Below, piece by piece: positions 37,509 through 48,432 of a DNA stretch of 64,000 nt (its first letter is position 1; each line of letters begins with the position of its first letter). Both the position numbers and the translations under genes were made by a program. A model generated the notes under the pieces. That model was not told where the DNA came from. It was given only the letters and a program-made list of their open reading frames with translations, and ran no database searches. This stretch comes from Gammaproteobacteria bacterium (GTDB taxonomy: Bacteria; Pseudomonadota; Gammaproteobacteria; Chromatiales; Chromatiaceae). The stretch covers positions 70,939 to 134,938 of the forward strand of contig JAGRGY010000013.1 in assembly GCA_020445255.1 (NCBI GenBank), written 5' to 3'.

Positions 37509-37754
37509 ATGCGCAGACTGTATCGAATGGCTCCATCGCTGCCCACCGCAACCGCATTCGCACTGCTTGCCTGCCTGCTGTCCGGCTGCGCCGACGACGC
37601 GCCGCCGGCGAAGACCGCCGAACCGAAATCGAACGTCTACCTCGAGGCCGTGCAGAACGCCGAGGCCGCACGCTATCAGGTCGAGCAGCACAATCTCGAG
37701 GAAAAACGCATCGACGAACTGCTCGGCCGCGGCAACCCTCAATCACCGCGCTGA
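37509..37754 (+). CDS. Small predicted lipoprotein
   Basis: This 81-residue protein has a signal peptide ending in the lipobox LLSGC (Cys at about 27) and a short, charged helical tail. No family was recognised. Its end overlaps the end of the convergent lnt gene by 16 bases. It is divergent from ridA with a 140-base spacer. Confidence 0.65.
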   Translation: MRRLYRMAPSLPTATAFALLACLLSGCADDAPPAKTAEPKSNVYLEAVQNAEAARYQVEQHNLEEKRIDELLGRGNPQSPR

Positions 37755-39220
37755 CGCAGCACCCCGATCAGCAGCAGCGCTGTTGCAAGGATCACGACCG
37801 CGGCGTTGCCCCAGCGTATGAACGGCGTCTCGCCCGACAGCGGCTGCATGTTCTCGGTCAGCGTGGCGCGCGCGAACTGTGGCGCGACGCCGCGCAATGC
37901 GCCGTGTTGATCAATGACGGCCGAGATGCCGGTGTTGGTCGCCCGCAACAGGTATCGTCCGCTTTCCAGCGCACGCATGCGCGCGATCTCGAGATGCTGG
38001 TGTGGCGCCAGCGATTCACCGAACCAGGCGTCGTTGCTGGCATTCACCAGGAAGGCCGCCTGCGGCAGCGCGCGCCGAATCTCGCTGGCGTAGGCATCCT
38101 CGTAGCAGATGTCGACGCCGGCCGGGTATCCGGCCAGCAATGGCAGTGGCTGTTGTTCGGGCCCGGCGGTGAAATCGGACATCGGGATCTGCAGCCAGTC
38201 GAGCACCGGCCTCGTCCAGGCGTCGAACGGCAGGTACTCGCCGAACGGCACCAGGTGGCGCTTGCGATACAGCGTGCGGCCGCCGACGCCGAGGCTCAGC
38301 ATGGCATTGAAGTATTCGCCGTTGCGGTCGCCGTCGACCAGTCCGAGCAGCACGTCGCGGCCCTCGTGCTGCAAAGCGGTATCGAGCGGCGCGAGCAGGT
38401 CGGCCTCCACCTCGGGCATGAACGCCGGCACTGCTGTCTCGGGCCAGATCACCAGACGGCTGTCCGGCACCGCGTCGGTCATCGCCAGGTAGAGTTCGAG
38501 GGTATGCCGGCGCATGCTGCGCTGCCATTTCTGTTCCTGCGGAATATTGCCCTGGAGCAGACTGACACGCACCGGATCGCCGGCAGGTTCGACCCAGTCG
38601 CGATCATGCAAACCCAGCGCGCCCCCCCAGAGTACCAGCAGCGCGAGTAACGCGGGCAGGCGCGGCAGCAGGTTGATCAGCGCGGCGGACAGGGCAGCGG
38701 CCAGACTCACCAGATACACGCCGCCGACCGGGGCGAGACCGGCCAGCGGCAGGTCGATCTGGCTGTAGCCAAACGCCAGCCAGGGAAAGCCGGTGAACAA
38801 CCAGCCGCGCAACCATTCGACCAGCACCCACAGCGCAGGCAGAATCAATACCAGCCAAGGCACGTCCGAGGCACCGCGCAGGCGTTCGCCCAGCCAGCCG
38901 GCCAGGCCGAAATACAATGCCATGAAGGCGACGAACAGCAAGGTCGCCGCTACCGCCAGCGGCATGCTGGCGCCGCCGAACTGCGCGATGCTGATGCGCA
39001 GCCAGAACACGCCGAACCCCATCAGGCCGAGGCCGAATGCATAACCCGTCCACAGGTTGATACCGGGACGCGCCGGGTTGCGCCACAGGTGGAACAGGAG
39101 TGCCAGGGACAGGACAGCCACGGGCGCCAGCGAAAACGGCGCGAATGCCAGAACCCCGAGTCCGCCGGCGGCGAATCCCAGCGCCAGTTGGCCGATGACC
39201 GACCGTGGCGCCAGCGTCAT
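37739..39220 (-). CDS. lnt: Apolipoprotein N-acyltransferase
   Basis: This 493-residue inner-membrane enzyme adds the third acyl chain to lipoproteins. Several N-terminal membrane helices are followed by a nitrilase-like periplasmic domain with catalytic Glu (IWPETAVP), Lys ([13 protein letters not shown]) and Cys ([10 protein letters not shown]), then a final helix. It overlaps the corC stop by 4 bases in the conserved phoH-ybeY-corC-lnt order. It would mature the lipoproteins encoded in this window. Confidence 0.97.
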   Translation of the reverse strand: MTLAPRSVIGQLALGFAAGGLGVLAFAPFSLAPVAVLSLALLFHLWRNPARPGINLWTGYAFGLGLMGFGVFWLRISIAQFGGASMPLAVAATLLFVAFMALYFGLAGWLGERLRGASDVPWLVLILPALWVLVEWLRGWLFTGFPWLAFGYSQIDLPLAGLAPVGGVYLVSLAAALSAALINLLPRLPALLALLVLWGGALGLHDRDWVEPAGDPVRVSLLQGNIPQEQKWQRSMRRHTLELYLAMTDAVPDSRLVIWPETAVPAFMPEVEADLLAPLDTALQHEGRDVLLGLVDGDRNGEYFNAMLSLGVGGRTLYRKRHLVPFGEYLPFDAWTRPVLDWLQIPMSDFTAGPEQQPLPLLAGYPAGVDICYEDAYASEIRRALPQAAFLVNASNDAWFGESLAPHQHLEIARMRALESGRYLLRATNTGISAVIDQHGALRGVAPQFARATLTENMQPLSGETPFIRWGNAAVVILATALLLIGVLRQRGD

Positions 39221-40119
39221 CGCGGGGCGTTGCTGGCGGAAGAAGGCGCTGTGTCCTGCCCGTCCGAATCCGGCCTGGGGGTGGTGATTCTTTCGACGTG
39301 CAGCAGACGCACGCGACGGCTGTCGGCACGAATGACCCGGAAGCGGAAGCCGTCGACAACGACGGATTCGCCACGCGCAGGCAGGTGCCCGAACGCGTTG
39401 ACGACGAGGCCGCCGATCGTGTCCACGCCGCCGTCATCCAATGCCACGTCGAAATACTCGTTGAACTCCTCGATCGTGGTGTGCGCCTTGATCGTGTACT
39501 TGTTCTCACCACGCTTGAGGATGAAAGCGCCTTCATCGAAGTCGTACTCGTCCTCGATCTCACCGACGATCTGCTCGAGCACATCCTCGATCGTGACCAG
39601 CCCGGCCGCGCTACCGTATTCGTCGATGACGATCGCCATGTGGTTGCGACTGGCGCGGAACTCGCGCAGCAGCACGTTGAGGCGCTTGCTCTCGGGCACG
39701 AACACCGCGGAGCGCACGATGTCGCGCATCTTGAAGCGCGGCGCGCTGTCGCCGCAGTACTGCAGCAGGTCCTTGGCGAGCATGATGCCGACCACCTCGG
39801 CACGGTCATCGGCGATCACCGGGAAACGCGAGTGCGCGGATTCGGTCACGATCGGCAGCACCTGGCCGAGTTCATGGTCGCGTTCGACCACGACCATCTG
39901 TGCGCGCGGGATCATGATGTCGCGCACCTGCAGGTCGCCGACCTGCAGCACGCCCTCGATCATCGCGAGTGCTTCGGTGTCAAACAGCGCCTTCTCCTTG
40001 GCCTGCTTGAGCAGGGCGATCAGGTCGCCACGGTCTCTGGGTTCACCCACGACACCGGGGAACAGGCGTTCCAGCCAGCGCGCCGCGAGATTCCCCGCAC
40101 TACTTCGGTCTTCGCTCAT
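39217..40119 (-). CDS. corC: CorC/YbeX-type CBS-domain transporter accessory protein
   Basis: This 300-residue cytoplasmic protein has a tandem CBS pair (about 75-200, starting VRDIMIPRAQM) and a C-terminal CorC_HlyC domain. It lacks the DUF21 membrane part, as usual for YbeX/CorC, which is linked to Mg/Co resistance and ribosome metabolism. It sits between ybeY and lnt with 4-base overlaps on both sides. Confidence 0.95.
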   Translation of the reverse strand: MSEDRSSAGNLAARWLERLFPGVVGEPRDRGDLIALLKQAKEKALFDTEALAMIEGVLQVGDLQVRDIMIPRAQMVVVERDHELGQVLPIVTESAHSRFPVIADDRAEVVGIMLAKDLLQYCGDSAPRFKMRDIVRSAVFVPESKRLNVLLREFRASRNHMAIVIDEYGSAAGLVTIEDVLEQIVGEIEDEYDFDEGAFILKRGENKYTIKAHTTIEEFNEYFDVALDDGGVDTIGGLVVNAFGHLPARGESVVVDGFRFRVIRADSRRVRLLHVERITTPRPDSDGQDTAPSSASNAPR

Positions 40120-40583
40120 GGTGTCTCGTCGTCAGCATAGGGGGCCGGAAAGCCCAGCCCGGTCAGGATTTCGGTCTCCAATGCCTCCATCGCAGCGGCA
40201 TCGGCGTCGTTTTCATGATCGTGGCCCTGCAGGTGCAGCATGCCGTGCACGACCATGTGCGCCCAGTGCGCCTCGGGCGATTTGCCCTGCTCCGCCGCCT
40301 CGCGCAGCACGACCGGTGCGCAGATGACCAGGTCGCCGACATGGCTGTCGCCGATGCCGGGCAGCGGTTCGCTGGCGAACGAAAGCACGTTGGTCGGGCG
40401 GTCCTTGCCGCGATAGTCACGATTGAGCCGGCGACTCTCGCGCTCGCCGGTAATGCGCACGACGACATCGGCGGACCGCGACTCGGCGCGCCACGCGGCA
40501 CGCGCCCAGTCCTTGAGCAGACGTGTCGACGGCACACCGCCGCCGGCACCCGCCCGCTGCACCGAGACGCCGAGCTCAGTCAC
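40116..40583 (-). CDS. ybeY: Endoribonuclease YbeY
   Basis: This 155-residue zinc endoribonuclease acts in 16S rRNA 3' processing and ribosome quality control. The metal site HGMLHLQGHDH is intact, and the RLNRDYRGKDRPTNVLSF segment is typical. The GTG start at 40583 overlaps the phoH stop region by 8 bases; the longer frame to 40661 lies inside phoH and is rejected. Confidence 0.95.
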   Translation of the reverse strand: MTELGVSVQRAGAGGGVPSTRLLKDWARAAWRAESRSADVVVRITGERESRRLNRDYRGKDRPTNVLSFASEPLPGIGDSHVGDLVICAPVVLREAAEQGKSPEAHWAHMVVHGMLHLQGHDHENDADAAAMEALETEILTGLGFPAPYADDETP

Positions 40584-41553
40584 GCGGCTGCTCCCGCTCG
40601 AATCGGTCGTAGGCCTGCACCACCTTCTGCACCAGCGAGTGCCGCACCACGTCGCGCGCATTGAAGAAGGTGAAGCTGATTCCGTCGACCTCGCGCAGCA
40701 CCTCGACCGCCTGACGCAGGCCGGACTTCTGCCCGCGCGGCAGGTCGATCTGGGTGACGTCGCCGGTGATCACCGCGGTCGAACCGAAACCGAGCCGGGT
40801 CAGGAACATCTTCATCTGCTCGGTGGTCGTGTTCTGCGCCTCGTCGAGGATGATGAATGCCTCGTTCAGCGTGCGCCCACGCATATACGCCAGCGGGGCG
40901 ACCTCGATCACGTTGCGTTCGATCAACTTGTGTACGCGCTCGAAACCGAGCATCTCGTACAGCGCGTCGTACAAGGGGCGCAGATAGGGATCGATCTTCT
41001 GCGCCAGATCGCCGGGCAGGAAGCCGAGCCGCTCGCCGGCCTCGACCGCCGGACGCACCAGCAGGATGCGGCGGATCTGATCGCGTTCCAGCGCATCGAC
41101 CGCGCATGCGACGGCGAGATACGTCTTGCCGGTTCCGGCCGGACCGACGCCGAAGTTGATGTCGTGCGTCAACACCTTGTGCACGTACTGGGCCTGGTTC
41201 GGCCCGCGCGGCCGCACCAGGCCGCGGCGCGTCTTGATCACACTCTCGGGCACCTCGGACGACGTCTCGTTCAGCGCGTCGACACCCGATTCCTGCAGGT
41301 ACAGGTGCACACGCGCCGGGCTCAGGGCCTCGTCGGCGGTCGCGCGATACAGGCCGCGCAACACCTGTGCACCGGCCTCGATCGCACGCGGCTCCCCGAG
41401 CAACTGGAAACTGCTGCCGCGGTTGTTGATCTCGATGCCAAGCCGCGACTCGACCTGGCGCAGGTGCTCGTCGAGTTGCCCGCACACATTGCGCAGGCGC
41501 TCGTTGTCTTCGGGTTCGAGGACCAGGTCGAGGGATTCCGGGTGATCAGACAT
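40576..41553 (-). CDS. ybeZ: PhoH-like ATPase (YbeZ)
   Basis: This 325-residue protein has an N-terminal KH-like region and a PhoH ATPase domain with Walker A ([12 protein letters not shown]) and Walker B ([11 protein letters not shown]). It is thought to act with YbeY in RNA metabolism, which fits the overlap with ybeY. It lies 63 bases after miaB in the same direction. Confidence 0.96.
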   Translation of the reverse strand: MSDHPESLDLVLEPEDNERLRNVCGQLDEHLRQVESRLGIEINNRGSSFQLLGEPRAIEAGAQVLRGLYRATADEALSPARVHLYLQESGVDALNETSSEVPESVIKTRRGLVRPRGPNQAQYVHKVLTHDINFGVGPAGTGKTYLAVACAVDALERDQIRRILLVRPAVEAGERLGFLPGDLAQKIDPYLRPLYDALYEMLGFERVHKLIERNVIEVAPLAYMRGRTLNEAFIILDEAQNTTTEQMKMFLTRLGFGSTAVITGDVTQIDLPRGQKSGLRQAVEVLREVDGISFTFFNARDVVRHSLVQKVVQAYDRFEREQPRD

Positions 41554-41616
41554 GCTGCGACGGGCGCGACGACAGGAGATCGGGGTTGCCGGACAGGCGG
41601 CGGGATGCGACGTCCA

Positions 41617-42975
41617 TCAGGCGCTGGCCACCCCTGCGGCGACACCGACGTGGTCGAGCAGCTCACCGCGCAGCGAGTTCGGGTTGGCCGCGGTGATGCG
41701 CACGTCGGCGAAGCGGCCGATCAACTCCGCCGGTCCGTTGAAATTCACCACGCGATTGTTCTCGGTGCGGCCGCTGATCTCGTCCGGATCCTTGCGCGAC
41801 GGGCGATCGACCAGCACGCGCTGCAGCGTGCCCACCATCTGCCGGCTGATGCGCTGTGCATTGTCGTTGATCACATGCTGCAGACGCGCGAGGCGGGCCT
41901 GCTTGACGGCCTGCGGCACGTCGTCGGACAGCTCGGCGGCCGGCGTGCCGGGACGGCGGCTGTAGATGAAGCTGAACGAGTGGTCGAAGCCGATCTCGTC
42001 GATCAGCGCCATCGTGTGTTCGAAGTCCTGCTCCGTCTCGCCCGGAAAGCCGATGATGAAATCGGACGACAGGCTGATGTCCGGACGCACGGCACGCAGC
42101 CGACGGATCTTCTGCTTGTAGTCGAACGCACTGTGGCCGCGTTTCATCGCCAGCAGGATGCGGTCGGATCCGGACTGCACCGGCAGGTGCAGGTGACTGA
42201 CCAGCTCCGGCACATCGGCGTAGGTGTCGATCAGCGCATCGGAGAACTCGACCGGATGCGACGTGGTGTAGCGAATGCGCTCGATGCCGTCGATCGCGGC
42301 GACATAGCGGATCAGCAGCGCCAGATCGGCAATATCGCCGTCGTGCGTACGACCGCGGTAGGCGTTCACGTTCTGGCCGAGCAGATTGACCTCGCGCACG
42401 CCCTGCGCCGCGAGCTGGGCGACCTCGGCGATCACGTCATCGAACGGGCGGCTGATCTCCTCACCGCGCGTGTACGGCACGACACAGAAGGTGCAGTATT
42501 TCGAGCAGCCCTCCATGATCGATACGAACGCGCTCGGACCCTCGGCACGCGGCTCGGGCAGGCGGTCGAACTTCTCGATCTCGGGGAAGCTGATATCGAC
42601 GGTGGGCTCACCCACCGTCTGCGCGCGCGTCAGCATCGCGGGCAGGCGGTGCAGCGTCTGCGGTCCGAACACGATGTCGACGTAAGGCGCGCGCGCGCGG
42701 ATCGCGTCACCCTCCTGGCTGGCGACGCATCCGCCGACGCCGATCACGAGTCCCGGACGTGCACGCTTCCAGTCCTTCCACACGCCGAGCTGCGAGAACA
42801 CCTTCTCCTGCGCCTTTTCACGGATCGAGCAGGTGTTGAGCAACAGCACGTCGGCCTGCTCGGGATCGTCGGTCAGCTGCAGACCATGGGATTCATGCAG
42901 TACGTCCTGCATCTTCTGCGAGTCGTACTCGTTCATCTGGCAACCGAAGGTGCGAATGTAAAGCTTGCCCGCCAT
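41617..42975 (-). CDS. miaB: tRNA 2-methylthio-N6-isopentenyladenosine synthase MiaB
   Basis: This 452-residue radical-SAM methylthiotransferase modifies A37 of tRNAs reading UNN codons. It has the UPF0004 domain with three Fe-S cysteines (FGCQMN, NTCSIR, GGCVAS), the radical-SAM motif [15 protein letters not shown], and a C-terminal TRAM domain. ATG 42975 follows AGGG with 6-base spacing and is preferred over TTG 42999. It opens the miaB-ybeZ-ybeY-corC-lnt operon. Confidence 0.97.
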   Translation of the reverse strand: MAGKLYIRTFGCQMNEYDSQKMQDVLHESHGLQLTDDPEQADVLLLNTCSIREKAQEKVFSQLGVWKDWKRARPGLVIGVGGCVASQEGDAIRARAPYVDIVFGPQTLHRLPAMLTRAQTVGEPTVDISFPEIEKFDRLPEPRAEGPSAFVSIMEGCSKYCTFCVVPYTRGEEISRPFDDVIAEVAQLAAQGVREVNLLGQNVNAYRGRTHDGDIADLALLIRYVAAIDGIERIRYTTSHPVEFSDALIDTYADVPELVSHLHLPVQSGSDRILLAMKRGHSAFDYKQKIRRLRAVRPDISLSSDFIIGFPGETEQDFEHTMALIDEIGFDHSFSFIYSRRPGTPAAELSDDVPQAVKQARLARLQHVINDNAQRISRQMVGTLQRVLVDRPSRKDPDEISGRTENNRVVNFNGPAELIGRFADVRITAANPNSLRGELLDHVGVAAGVASA

Positions 42976-43134
42976 CGAGCGCCCTGAATTCCCGGTCAAA
43001 TCGTCAAAGGGCCGACGATTTTACGACTGGAATCAGTAGATTGCACCTGCTTCGGTGCGGCACCCGGCGGGCGGGCCTGCACCGCCAGGGGGCAACACGG
43101 GCGTGAACCGCGCCGGCACACCCGGTTCCGGGCC

Positions 43135-43368
43135 TCACAAACCGACGAGTACGGCCCCAAACCCCTGTCGCCGTACCACGTTCAGCAACTCGCCGGCCCT
43201 GACCCCTTCCGGGTCGTAGTCGACCAGCATCAGGTGCCGCGCGCGGTCGTTGACACAGGCACAGTAGACTCCCGGTACGAAGCTCAGATTGCGCTCCAGC
43301 GCGTGGATGGCATCGTCGGCGAGCTCGTCGTCGAGATGTATGACAACGTCAGAACAGTGATTGTGCAT
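43135..43368 (-). CDS. Small HMA-like protein without the CxxC metal site
   Basis: This 77-residue protein has the beta-alpha-beta pattern of heavy-metal-associated domains (DVVIHLDDELADDAIHALERNLSFVPGV and the LLNVVRRQGF helix), but the metal-binding CxxC loop is absent; it has Cys only at CSD and YCAC. Metal delivery is therefore uncertain. GGAG precedes ATG 43368 by 7 bases, so longer frames are rejected. It has no operon partner. Confidence 0.7.
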   Translation of the reverse strand: MHNHCSDVVIHLDDELADDAIHALERNLSFVPGVYCACVNDRARHLMLVDYDPEGVRAGELLNVVRRQGFGAVLVGL

Positions 43369-43680
43369 CGGGTTGCTCCGTTGATGAGTCGCACGACCGG
43401 TCGCCGCTTGGCTAACGTCTAGTCGACGGGTGCGGTGCGGCAATCGGGGGAAACCCTAACCCGGGCACACCGCGATCACGTGCCCCGCCGCGGGGCAGGC
43501 GTCCGTTTCGGGTGCATGCCCCCCGAGCCCCCATTCGCACCGGATCGCCGGCAACGGTCCGACAGCCTGTTCAAGCGTCCAGCCCGTCCGTCCGCTACAG
43601 TAGCACGACCGGCACCCGTGCGACCGGCCACGCAGACCCCGGTCTCCTCCCCCAAGAATGCAAGGCACCCGAGACCTTCC
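43369..43680. other. Divergent intergenic region
   Basis: About 310 bases between the HMA-like gene and the phosphodiesterase gene. Frames that run through it on the plus strand are upstream extensions of the phosphodiesterase frame with no ribosome site. It should hold both promoters; none was clear. Confidence 0.45.
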
Positions 43681-44415
43681 ATGGATCATCTGATTGCACA
43701 CCGCGGAGAGCCGGAACACTGGCCGGAAAACTCGCTTGCCGGATTCCGGGCTGTACTTGCGGCCGGCAGTCCATACGTCGAAACCGACATCCAGTTCAGC
43801 GCCGACGGCGTACCGGTGCTGTGCCACGACGAGTCGCTGCTGCGCGCGACCGGTCGCGACATCCAGATTGCAGCGACACCGCTGGTCGAGATCCAGGCCA
43901 TCCCGGCGGGCGAACCGGGGCGCTTCGGCGATCGCTTCGGCGACGAGCGCATCCCGACCCTGAACGAGTTCGGCAACCTGCTGGCGCAGTGGCCGGCTGT
44001 ACGTGCGTTCGTGGAATTGAAAGCGGCCGGCATCGGCGCAATCGGCGTCGAGGCCGCGGTCACCGCGACGACGACGGCGCTGGGACCGCACGCCGGCCAA
44101 TGTATCGTGATCTCGTTCGACTACCCGGTGCTCGAGCACGTGCGCAACCGTCACCCGCTGCCGATCGGCTGGGTGCTGCCGGAGTGGTCGGACGCCAACC
44201 GCACCCTGGCCGACCGACTGGCCCCGGAGTATCTGTTCGTCGATCACCGGCGCGTGCCCTCGACGCCGCAGCCGCTGTGGCCCGGTCCGTGGCGCTGGGT
44301 GGCCTATACCGTCAACGCCCGCGACGAGATCGAACGCCTGCTTGCACGGGGATTCGATCTCGTCGAGACCAACGACATCCGCCGCCTGATGCCGGCAACG
44401 CACGCGCCGGCGTGA
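43681..44415 (+). CDS. Glycerophosphodiester phosphodiesterase (UgpQ-like)
   Basis: This 244-residue cytoplasmic enzyme hydrolyses glycerophosphodiesters to glycerol 3-phosphate and an alcohol. The GDPD motifs IAHRGEPEHWPENSL, YVETDIQFSADGVPVLCHDE and the VELK strand are intact. No signal peptide is seen, so it is like cytoplasmic UgpQ rather than GlpQ. It is convergent with potI. Confidence 0.92.
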   Translation: MDHLIAHRGEPEHWPENSLAGFRAVLAAGSPYVETDIQFSADGVPVLCHDESLLRATGRDIQIAATPLVEIQAIPAGEPGRFGDRFGDERIPTLNEFGNLLAQWPAVRAFVELKAAGIGAIGVEAAVTATTTALGPHAGQCIVISFDYPVLEHVRNRHPLPIGWVLPEWSDANRTLADRLAPEYLFVDHRRVPSTPQPLWPGPWRWVAYTVNARDEIERLLARGFDLVETNDIRRLMPATHAPA

Positions 44416-44434
44416 GCATCGTGCGGCGTCCGGG

Positions 44435-45244
44435 TTACATCGCGCGCGCCGCGCGGCGCTGCATCACCACGCCGGCGATGACGATGCCGATCGTGACCAG
44501 ACCGACCAGGATCGATGCCAGCGCGTTGATCTCGGGGCTGACACCCAGGCGCACACTCGAATAGACGACCATCGGCAGCGTCGATGCGCCCGGACCGGAC
44601 GTGAAGCTGGCGATGACCAGGTCGTCGAGCGACAGCGTGAACGCCAGCAGCCAACCCGCCGCGAGCGCCGGCGCGATCAGCGGAATCGTGATGACGAAGA
44701 ACACCTTCCACGGCCGCGCACCGAGGTCCAAAGCCGCCTCCTCGAGCGACGGATCCAGGCGCACCAGGCGCGACTGCACGATCACCGCGACATACGCCAT
44801 CGAGAAGGTCACGTGGGCGATCGTGATCGTGGTCATGCCGCGCCCGGCCGGCCAGCCGACCAGCTGCTCCATCGCGACGAACAGCAGCAGCGACGCCAGG
44901 CCCAGGATCACGTCCGGCATCACCAGCGGCGCGCCGACCATCAGCGCCAGCGCCTGGCGCCCGCGGAAGCGGCCGAAGCGCACCAGCGCGGTGCCGGCCA
45001 GCGTGCCGAGGATCGTCGCCAGCGTCGCGTTCATGACCGCGATGCGCAGGCTGACCCAGGCCGCGCCGAGCAGCTGGTCGTTGTGCATCAGGCTCGCGTA
45101 CCACTTGGTCGAGAACCCGGCCCACACCGTGACCAGCCGCGACTCGTTGAACGAGTACACGATCAGCGACACGATCGGCACGTAAAGGAACGCGTAGCCG
45201 AACGCCATCAGGCTGAACACCAGCGTCGGTCGACGTGCGCTCAC
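44435..45244 (-). CDS. potI: Putrescine-type ABC transporter permease PotI
   Basis: This 269-residue inner-membrane permease has six helices and the EAA loop (DPSLEEAALDLGARPWKVFF). The GTG start at 45244 overlaps the potH stop by 4 bases; the longer frame to 45367 is rejected. It is the last gene of potFGHI and forms the channel with PotH. Confidence 0.94.
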   Translation of the reverse strand: MSARRPTLVFSLMAFGYAFLYVPIVSLIVYSFNESRLVTVWAGFSTKWYASLMHNDQLLGAAWVSLRIAVMNATLATILGTLAGTALVRFGRFRGRQALALMVGAPLVMPDVILGLASLLLFVAMEQLVGWPAGRGMTTITIAHVTFSMAYVAVIVQSRLVRLDPSLEEAALDLGARPWKVFFVITIPLIAPALAAGWLLAFTLSLDDLVIASFTSGPGASTLPMVVYSSVRLGVSPEINALASILVGLVTIGIVIAGVVMQRRAARAM

Positions 45245-46188
45245 GCGTCCTGCTCCTTCTCGCGCGAGCGTTCGAACAACAGCACCGGCACGACCAGCAG
45301 GGCGAGCAGCGCGACCGCGACCGATGCCGCGACCGGCCAGTCGCGGTTGTTGAAGAACTCGGTCCACAACACCTTGCCGATCATCAGGCTGTCCGGCCCG
45401 CCGAGCAGATCCGGGATCACGAATTCACCGACCGCCGGCACGAACACCAGCAGCGAGCCGGCGACGATGCCGGGCATCGACAGCGGCACGGTCACGCGCC
45501 AGAACGCGCACACCGGGCGGCAGCCGAGGTCGGCGGCGGCCTCGAGCAGGCTGGCGTCCATGCGCGACAGCGTCGCGTACAAAGGCAGCACCATGAACGG
45601 CAGGTAGGCGTAGACGATGCCCAGATAGACGGCAAAGTCGGTATGCAGCAGCGCCAGGGGTTCGTCGATCACGCCAAGCCACAGCAGGAAGTTGTTGATC
45701 AGGCCGTTGCCCTTGAGGATGCCGATCCAGGCATAGATGCGGATCAGGAAGCTGGTCCAGAACGGCAGGATCACCAGCATCAGCAGCGGGATGCGCAGGT
45801 TCTCGCGCGCACGCGTGATGCCGAGCGCCATCGGATAGCCGATCAGCAGACAGGCCAGCGTCGCGGTCGCAGCGATGCGCAGCGAGTTGGTGAACGCATC
45901 GAAGTACAGGCTGTCCTGCCACAGCAGCATGTAATTGGCAAAGTTCAGCCGCAGCTGCAGCGCGCCCTCCTCGGCCCAGCTCAGCAGGTCCGAGTACGGC
46001 GGCAGCCCGATCACGACCTCGGACAGGCTGATGCGCGCGATGATCAGGAACGGCAGGCCGAAGAACAGCGTCAGCCACAACAGCGGGATGCCCGCGACCG
46101 CCCCCTGGCCGAGGCGCAGGCGCCGGCGCAGGGCCTGGCCGAGCCGTGTGACGCCCTTACTCGAGAAGGGCGACGGCATCGTCGGCAT
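45241..46188 (-). CDS. potH: Putrescine-type ABC transporter permease PotH
   Basis: This 315-residue permease has a longer N-terminus, six helices and the EAA loop (DASLLEAAADLGCRPVCAFWRV). It overlaps the end of potG by about 30 bases. An ATG at 46179 with better ribosome-site spacing is an alternative start. It pairs with PotI. Confidence 0.94.
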   Translation of the reverse strand: MPTMPSPFSSKGVTRLGQALRRRLRLGQGAVAGIPLLWLTLFFGLPFLIIARISLSEVVIGLPPYSDLLSWAEEGALQLRLNFANYMLLWQDSLYFDAFTNSLRIAATATLACLLIGYPMALGITRARENLRIPLLMLVILPFWTSFLIRIYAWIGILKGNGLINNFLLWLGVIDEPLALLHTDFAVYLGIVYAYLPFMVLPLYATLSRMDASLLEAAADLGCRPVCAFWRVTVPLSMPGIVAGSLLVFVPAVGEFVIPDLLGGPDSLMIGKVLWTEFFNNRDWPVAASVAVALLALLVVPVLLFERSREKEQDA

Positions 46189-47290
46189 TCCAGCACACCC
46201 AGGCCTGGTCGCCCCAGCTCAGCGGCGCCGCGCCACGCCGCGCGCGGTTGGTCAGCTGGGCCTCGACCAGCGCACCGCCGGCGATGCGCAGGTGATAGAT
46301 CGACACGTCGCCGAGATAGGCGATCTCCTCGACGGTACCCGTCAGACCGTTGTCGCACGGTGGCGGTGGCTCGGCGAAGATGCGCACCTTTTCCGGGCGC
46401 ACGACGACAGCGAGCGGCGTGCCGGGGATGACGTCGTGCTGCGCGCGCACGCGCAATTCGGCACCGGCATCGTCACTGTGCACGGTGAGCGTGTCACCCT
46501 GCTGGTCGACCACACGGCCCTCGAACTGGTTGACCGCGCCGATGAAGCCGGCGACGAAGCGGTTGTTCGGATGCTCGTAGATCTCCGACGGCGTGCCGAC
46601 CTGACGGATGCGGCCCTCGTTCATGACCGCCATCCGGGTCGACATCGTCATCGCCTCTTCCTGGTCGTGCGTGACCATGATGAAGGTGATGCCGAGGCGC
46701 TGCTGCAGGTTGACCAGTTCGAACTGGGTGTGCTCGCGCAGCTTGCGGTCGAGCGCGCCGAGCGGTTCGTCGAGCAGCAGCAGTTGCGGCTGCTTGACCA
46801 GCGCGCGCGCAAGCGCCACGCGCTGTCGCTGGCCGCCGGACAACTGGTCCGGCTTGCGCCCGCCGTAGCCCTCGAGCTTGACCAGGCGCAGCATGTCGGC
46901 GACCCGGTCGTTGATCTCGGCGCGCGGCACGCGGTCCTGGCGCAGGCCGAACGCGATGTTGTCGGCCACGCTCAGATGCGGAAACAGCGCATACGACTGG
47001 AACATCATGTTGACCGGGCGGCTGTACGGCGGCAGCCCGGTCACGTCGTGACCGCCGATCAGCACACTGCCCTTGTCGGGTTTCTCGAAGCCGGCCAGCA
47101 CGCGCAGCAGCGTCGTCTTGCCACAGCCGGATGCGCCCAGCAGCGAGAAGAACTCGCCCGGGTAGATCGACAGCGAGACGTCGTCGACCGCGTAGTGTTC
47201 GCCAAAGGTCTTGGTGACGTTGCGGATCTCGACCAGGGGCGCGGCGGACGGATCCTGCCACGCCTCCAGTTCAGGTCGCGGACCTGCCAT
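46157..47290 (-). CDS. potG: Putrescine-type ABC transporter ATPase PotG
   Basis: This 377-residue ATPase has Walker A ([11 protein letters not shown]), signature [15 protein letters not shown], Walker B ([12 protein letters not shown]) and a C-terminal TOBE domain. It powers polyamine uptake by PotFGHI. It starts 6 bases after potF. Confidence 0.95.
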   Translation of the reverse strand: MAGPRPELEAWQDPSAAPLVEIRNVTKTFGEHYAVDDVSLSIYPGEFFSLLGASGCGKTTLLRVLAGFEKPDKGSVLIGGHDVTGLPPYSRPVNMMFQSYALFPHLSVADNIAFGLRQDRVPRAEINDRVADMLRLVKLEGYGGRKPDQLSGGQRQRVALARALVKQPQLLLLDEPLGALDRKLREHTQFELVNLQQRLGITFIMVTHDQEEAMTMSTRMAVMNEGRIRQVGTPSEIYEHPNNRFVAGFIGAVNQFEGRVVDQQGDTLTVHSDDAGAELRVRAQHDVIPGTPLAVVVRPEKVRIFAEPPPPCDNGLTGTVEEIAYLGDVSIYHLRIAGGALVEAQLTNRARRGAAPLSWGDQAWVCWNADDAVALLE

Positions 47291-47296
47291 CGATGA

Positions 47297-48424
47297 TCAG
47301 CGTCCGGCCTTGACCCGGGTCCAGGCGCGGGTGCGTGCGCGCTGCGCCGCCGGATCCAGTTCGGCCGGCGAGATCAGGCGCTGCATGACCTCGGGCGGCG
47401 GGAAGATGCCCGGGTTGTTGCGCACCTCAGGATCGAGCAGCGGCAGCGACGGCGGGTTCGGGTTGCCGAACGACACGTAGTCGGTGATCTTGGCGATCAC
47501 TTCGGGGCGCAGGATGAAATCGATGAACTTGTGCGCATTATCCGGGTGCTTCGCATCGGCCGGGATCGCCATCACGTCGACCGCCAGCACGGCGCCCTCG
47601 CGCGGGATAGCCAGTGCGACCTCGACGCCATTGTTGGCCTCGGTCGCGCGGTCGCGGGCCTGCAGGATGTCACCCGAGTAGCCGTGCACGACGCACAGGT
47701 CGCCGTTGGCCAGGTCGTTGATGTACTGCGACGAATGGAAGTAGCGGATGTACGGCCGAACCTTCTGCAGCAGTGCCGTCGCGGCATCGAGATCGGCCTT
47801 GGCGGTGCTGTTCGGGTCCTTGCCGAGGTAGGCGAGCGCGGCGCTGAACACCTCGGTCGGGTCGTCTAGCATACTGATGCCGCAGTCGGCCAGACGTTCG
47901 GCATTCGCCGGGTCGAAGATCAGCGCCCAACTGTCGACCGGCGCCTTGTCACCGAGCCGTTCCTTCACCTTTGCGACGTTGCGGCCGAGACTGGTCGTGC
48001 CCCACATGTACGGCACGACGTGCGCGTTGCCGGCATCGATGTCCTCGAGTCCGTGCATGATGACCGGATCGAGGTTGCCGTAGTTACTCAGTTTCGACTT
48101 GTCCAGCGTCCGGTAGATGCCGGCCTTGATGTGGCGCTGCGCGAACGGGCGCGCGGTCGGGAACACCAGATCGTATCCGCTGTGTCCGGCCAGCAGCTTG
48201 GCCTCGAGCACCTCGTTCGAGTCGTAGACATCGTAGACGACCTTGATCCCGGTCTCGTTCTGGAACTGTTCCAGCACCTCGTCGGCGATGTAGTCGCTCC
48301 AGTTGTAGACGTTCAGCGCCGGCTCCTCGGCGGCAACCGACTGGACACCGAACAGCACACCGGCCACCAGGCCGAGAAAAGACAGACGTATCACCGCGGG
48401 AGACTCCACGAATGTTGAGGACAT
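47297..48424 (-). CDS. potF: Periplasmic putrescine-type binding protein PotF
   Basis: This 375-residue binding protein has a signal peptide (ending SVAA) and the spermidine/putrescine-binding fold, with LNVYNWSDYIADEVLEQF at the mature N-terminus as in PotD/PotF. Exact polyamine preference cannot be told. ATG 48424 has GAGG only 3 bases away, and a longer frame to 48499 is rejected. An inverted repeat lies just upstream. Confidence 0.94.
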   Translation of the reverse strand: MSSTFVESPAVIRLSFLGLVAGVLFGVQSVAAEEPALNVYNWSDYIADEVLEQFQNETGIKVVYDVYDSNEVLEAKLLAGHSGYDLVFPTARPFAQRHIKAGIYRTLDKSKLSNYGNLDPVIMHGLEDIDAGNAHVVPYMWGTTSLGRNVAKVKERLGDKAPVDSWALIFDPANAERLADCGISMLDDPTEVFSAALAYLGKDPNSTAKADLDAATALLQKVRPYIRYFHSSQYINDLANGDLCVVHGYSGDILQARDRATEANNGVEVALAIPREGAVLAVDVMAIPADAKHPDNAHKFIDFILRPEVIAKITDYVSFGNPNPPSLPLLDPEVRNNPGIFPPPEVMQRLISPAELDPAAQRARTRAWTRVKAGR

Positions 48425-48432
48425 GAACCTCA

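Noticed and set aside
40423..42987. An 854-codon plus-strand open frame
   Set aside because: It is the complement of miaB, phoH and ybeY, which are clearly identified; its Arg/His-rich translation has no domain.
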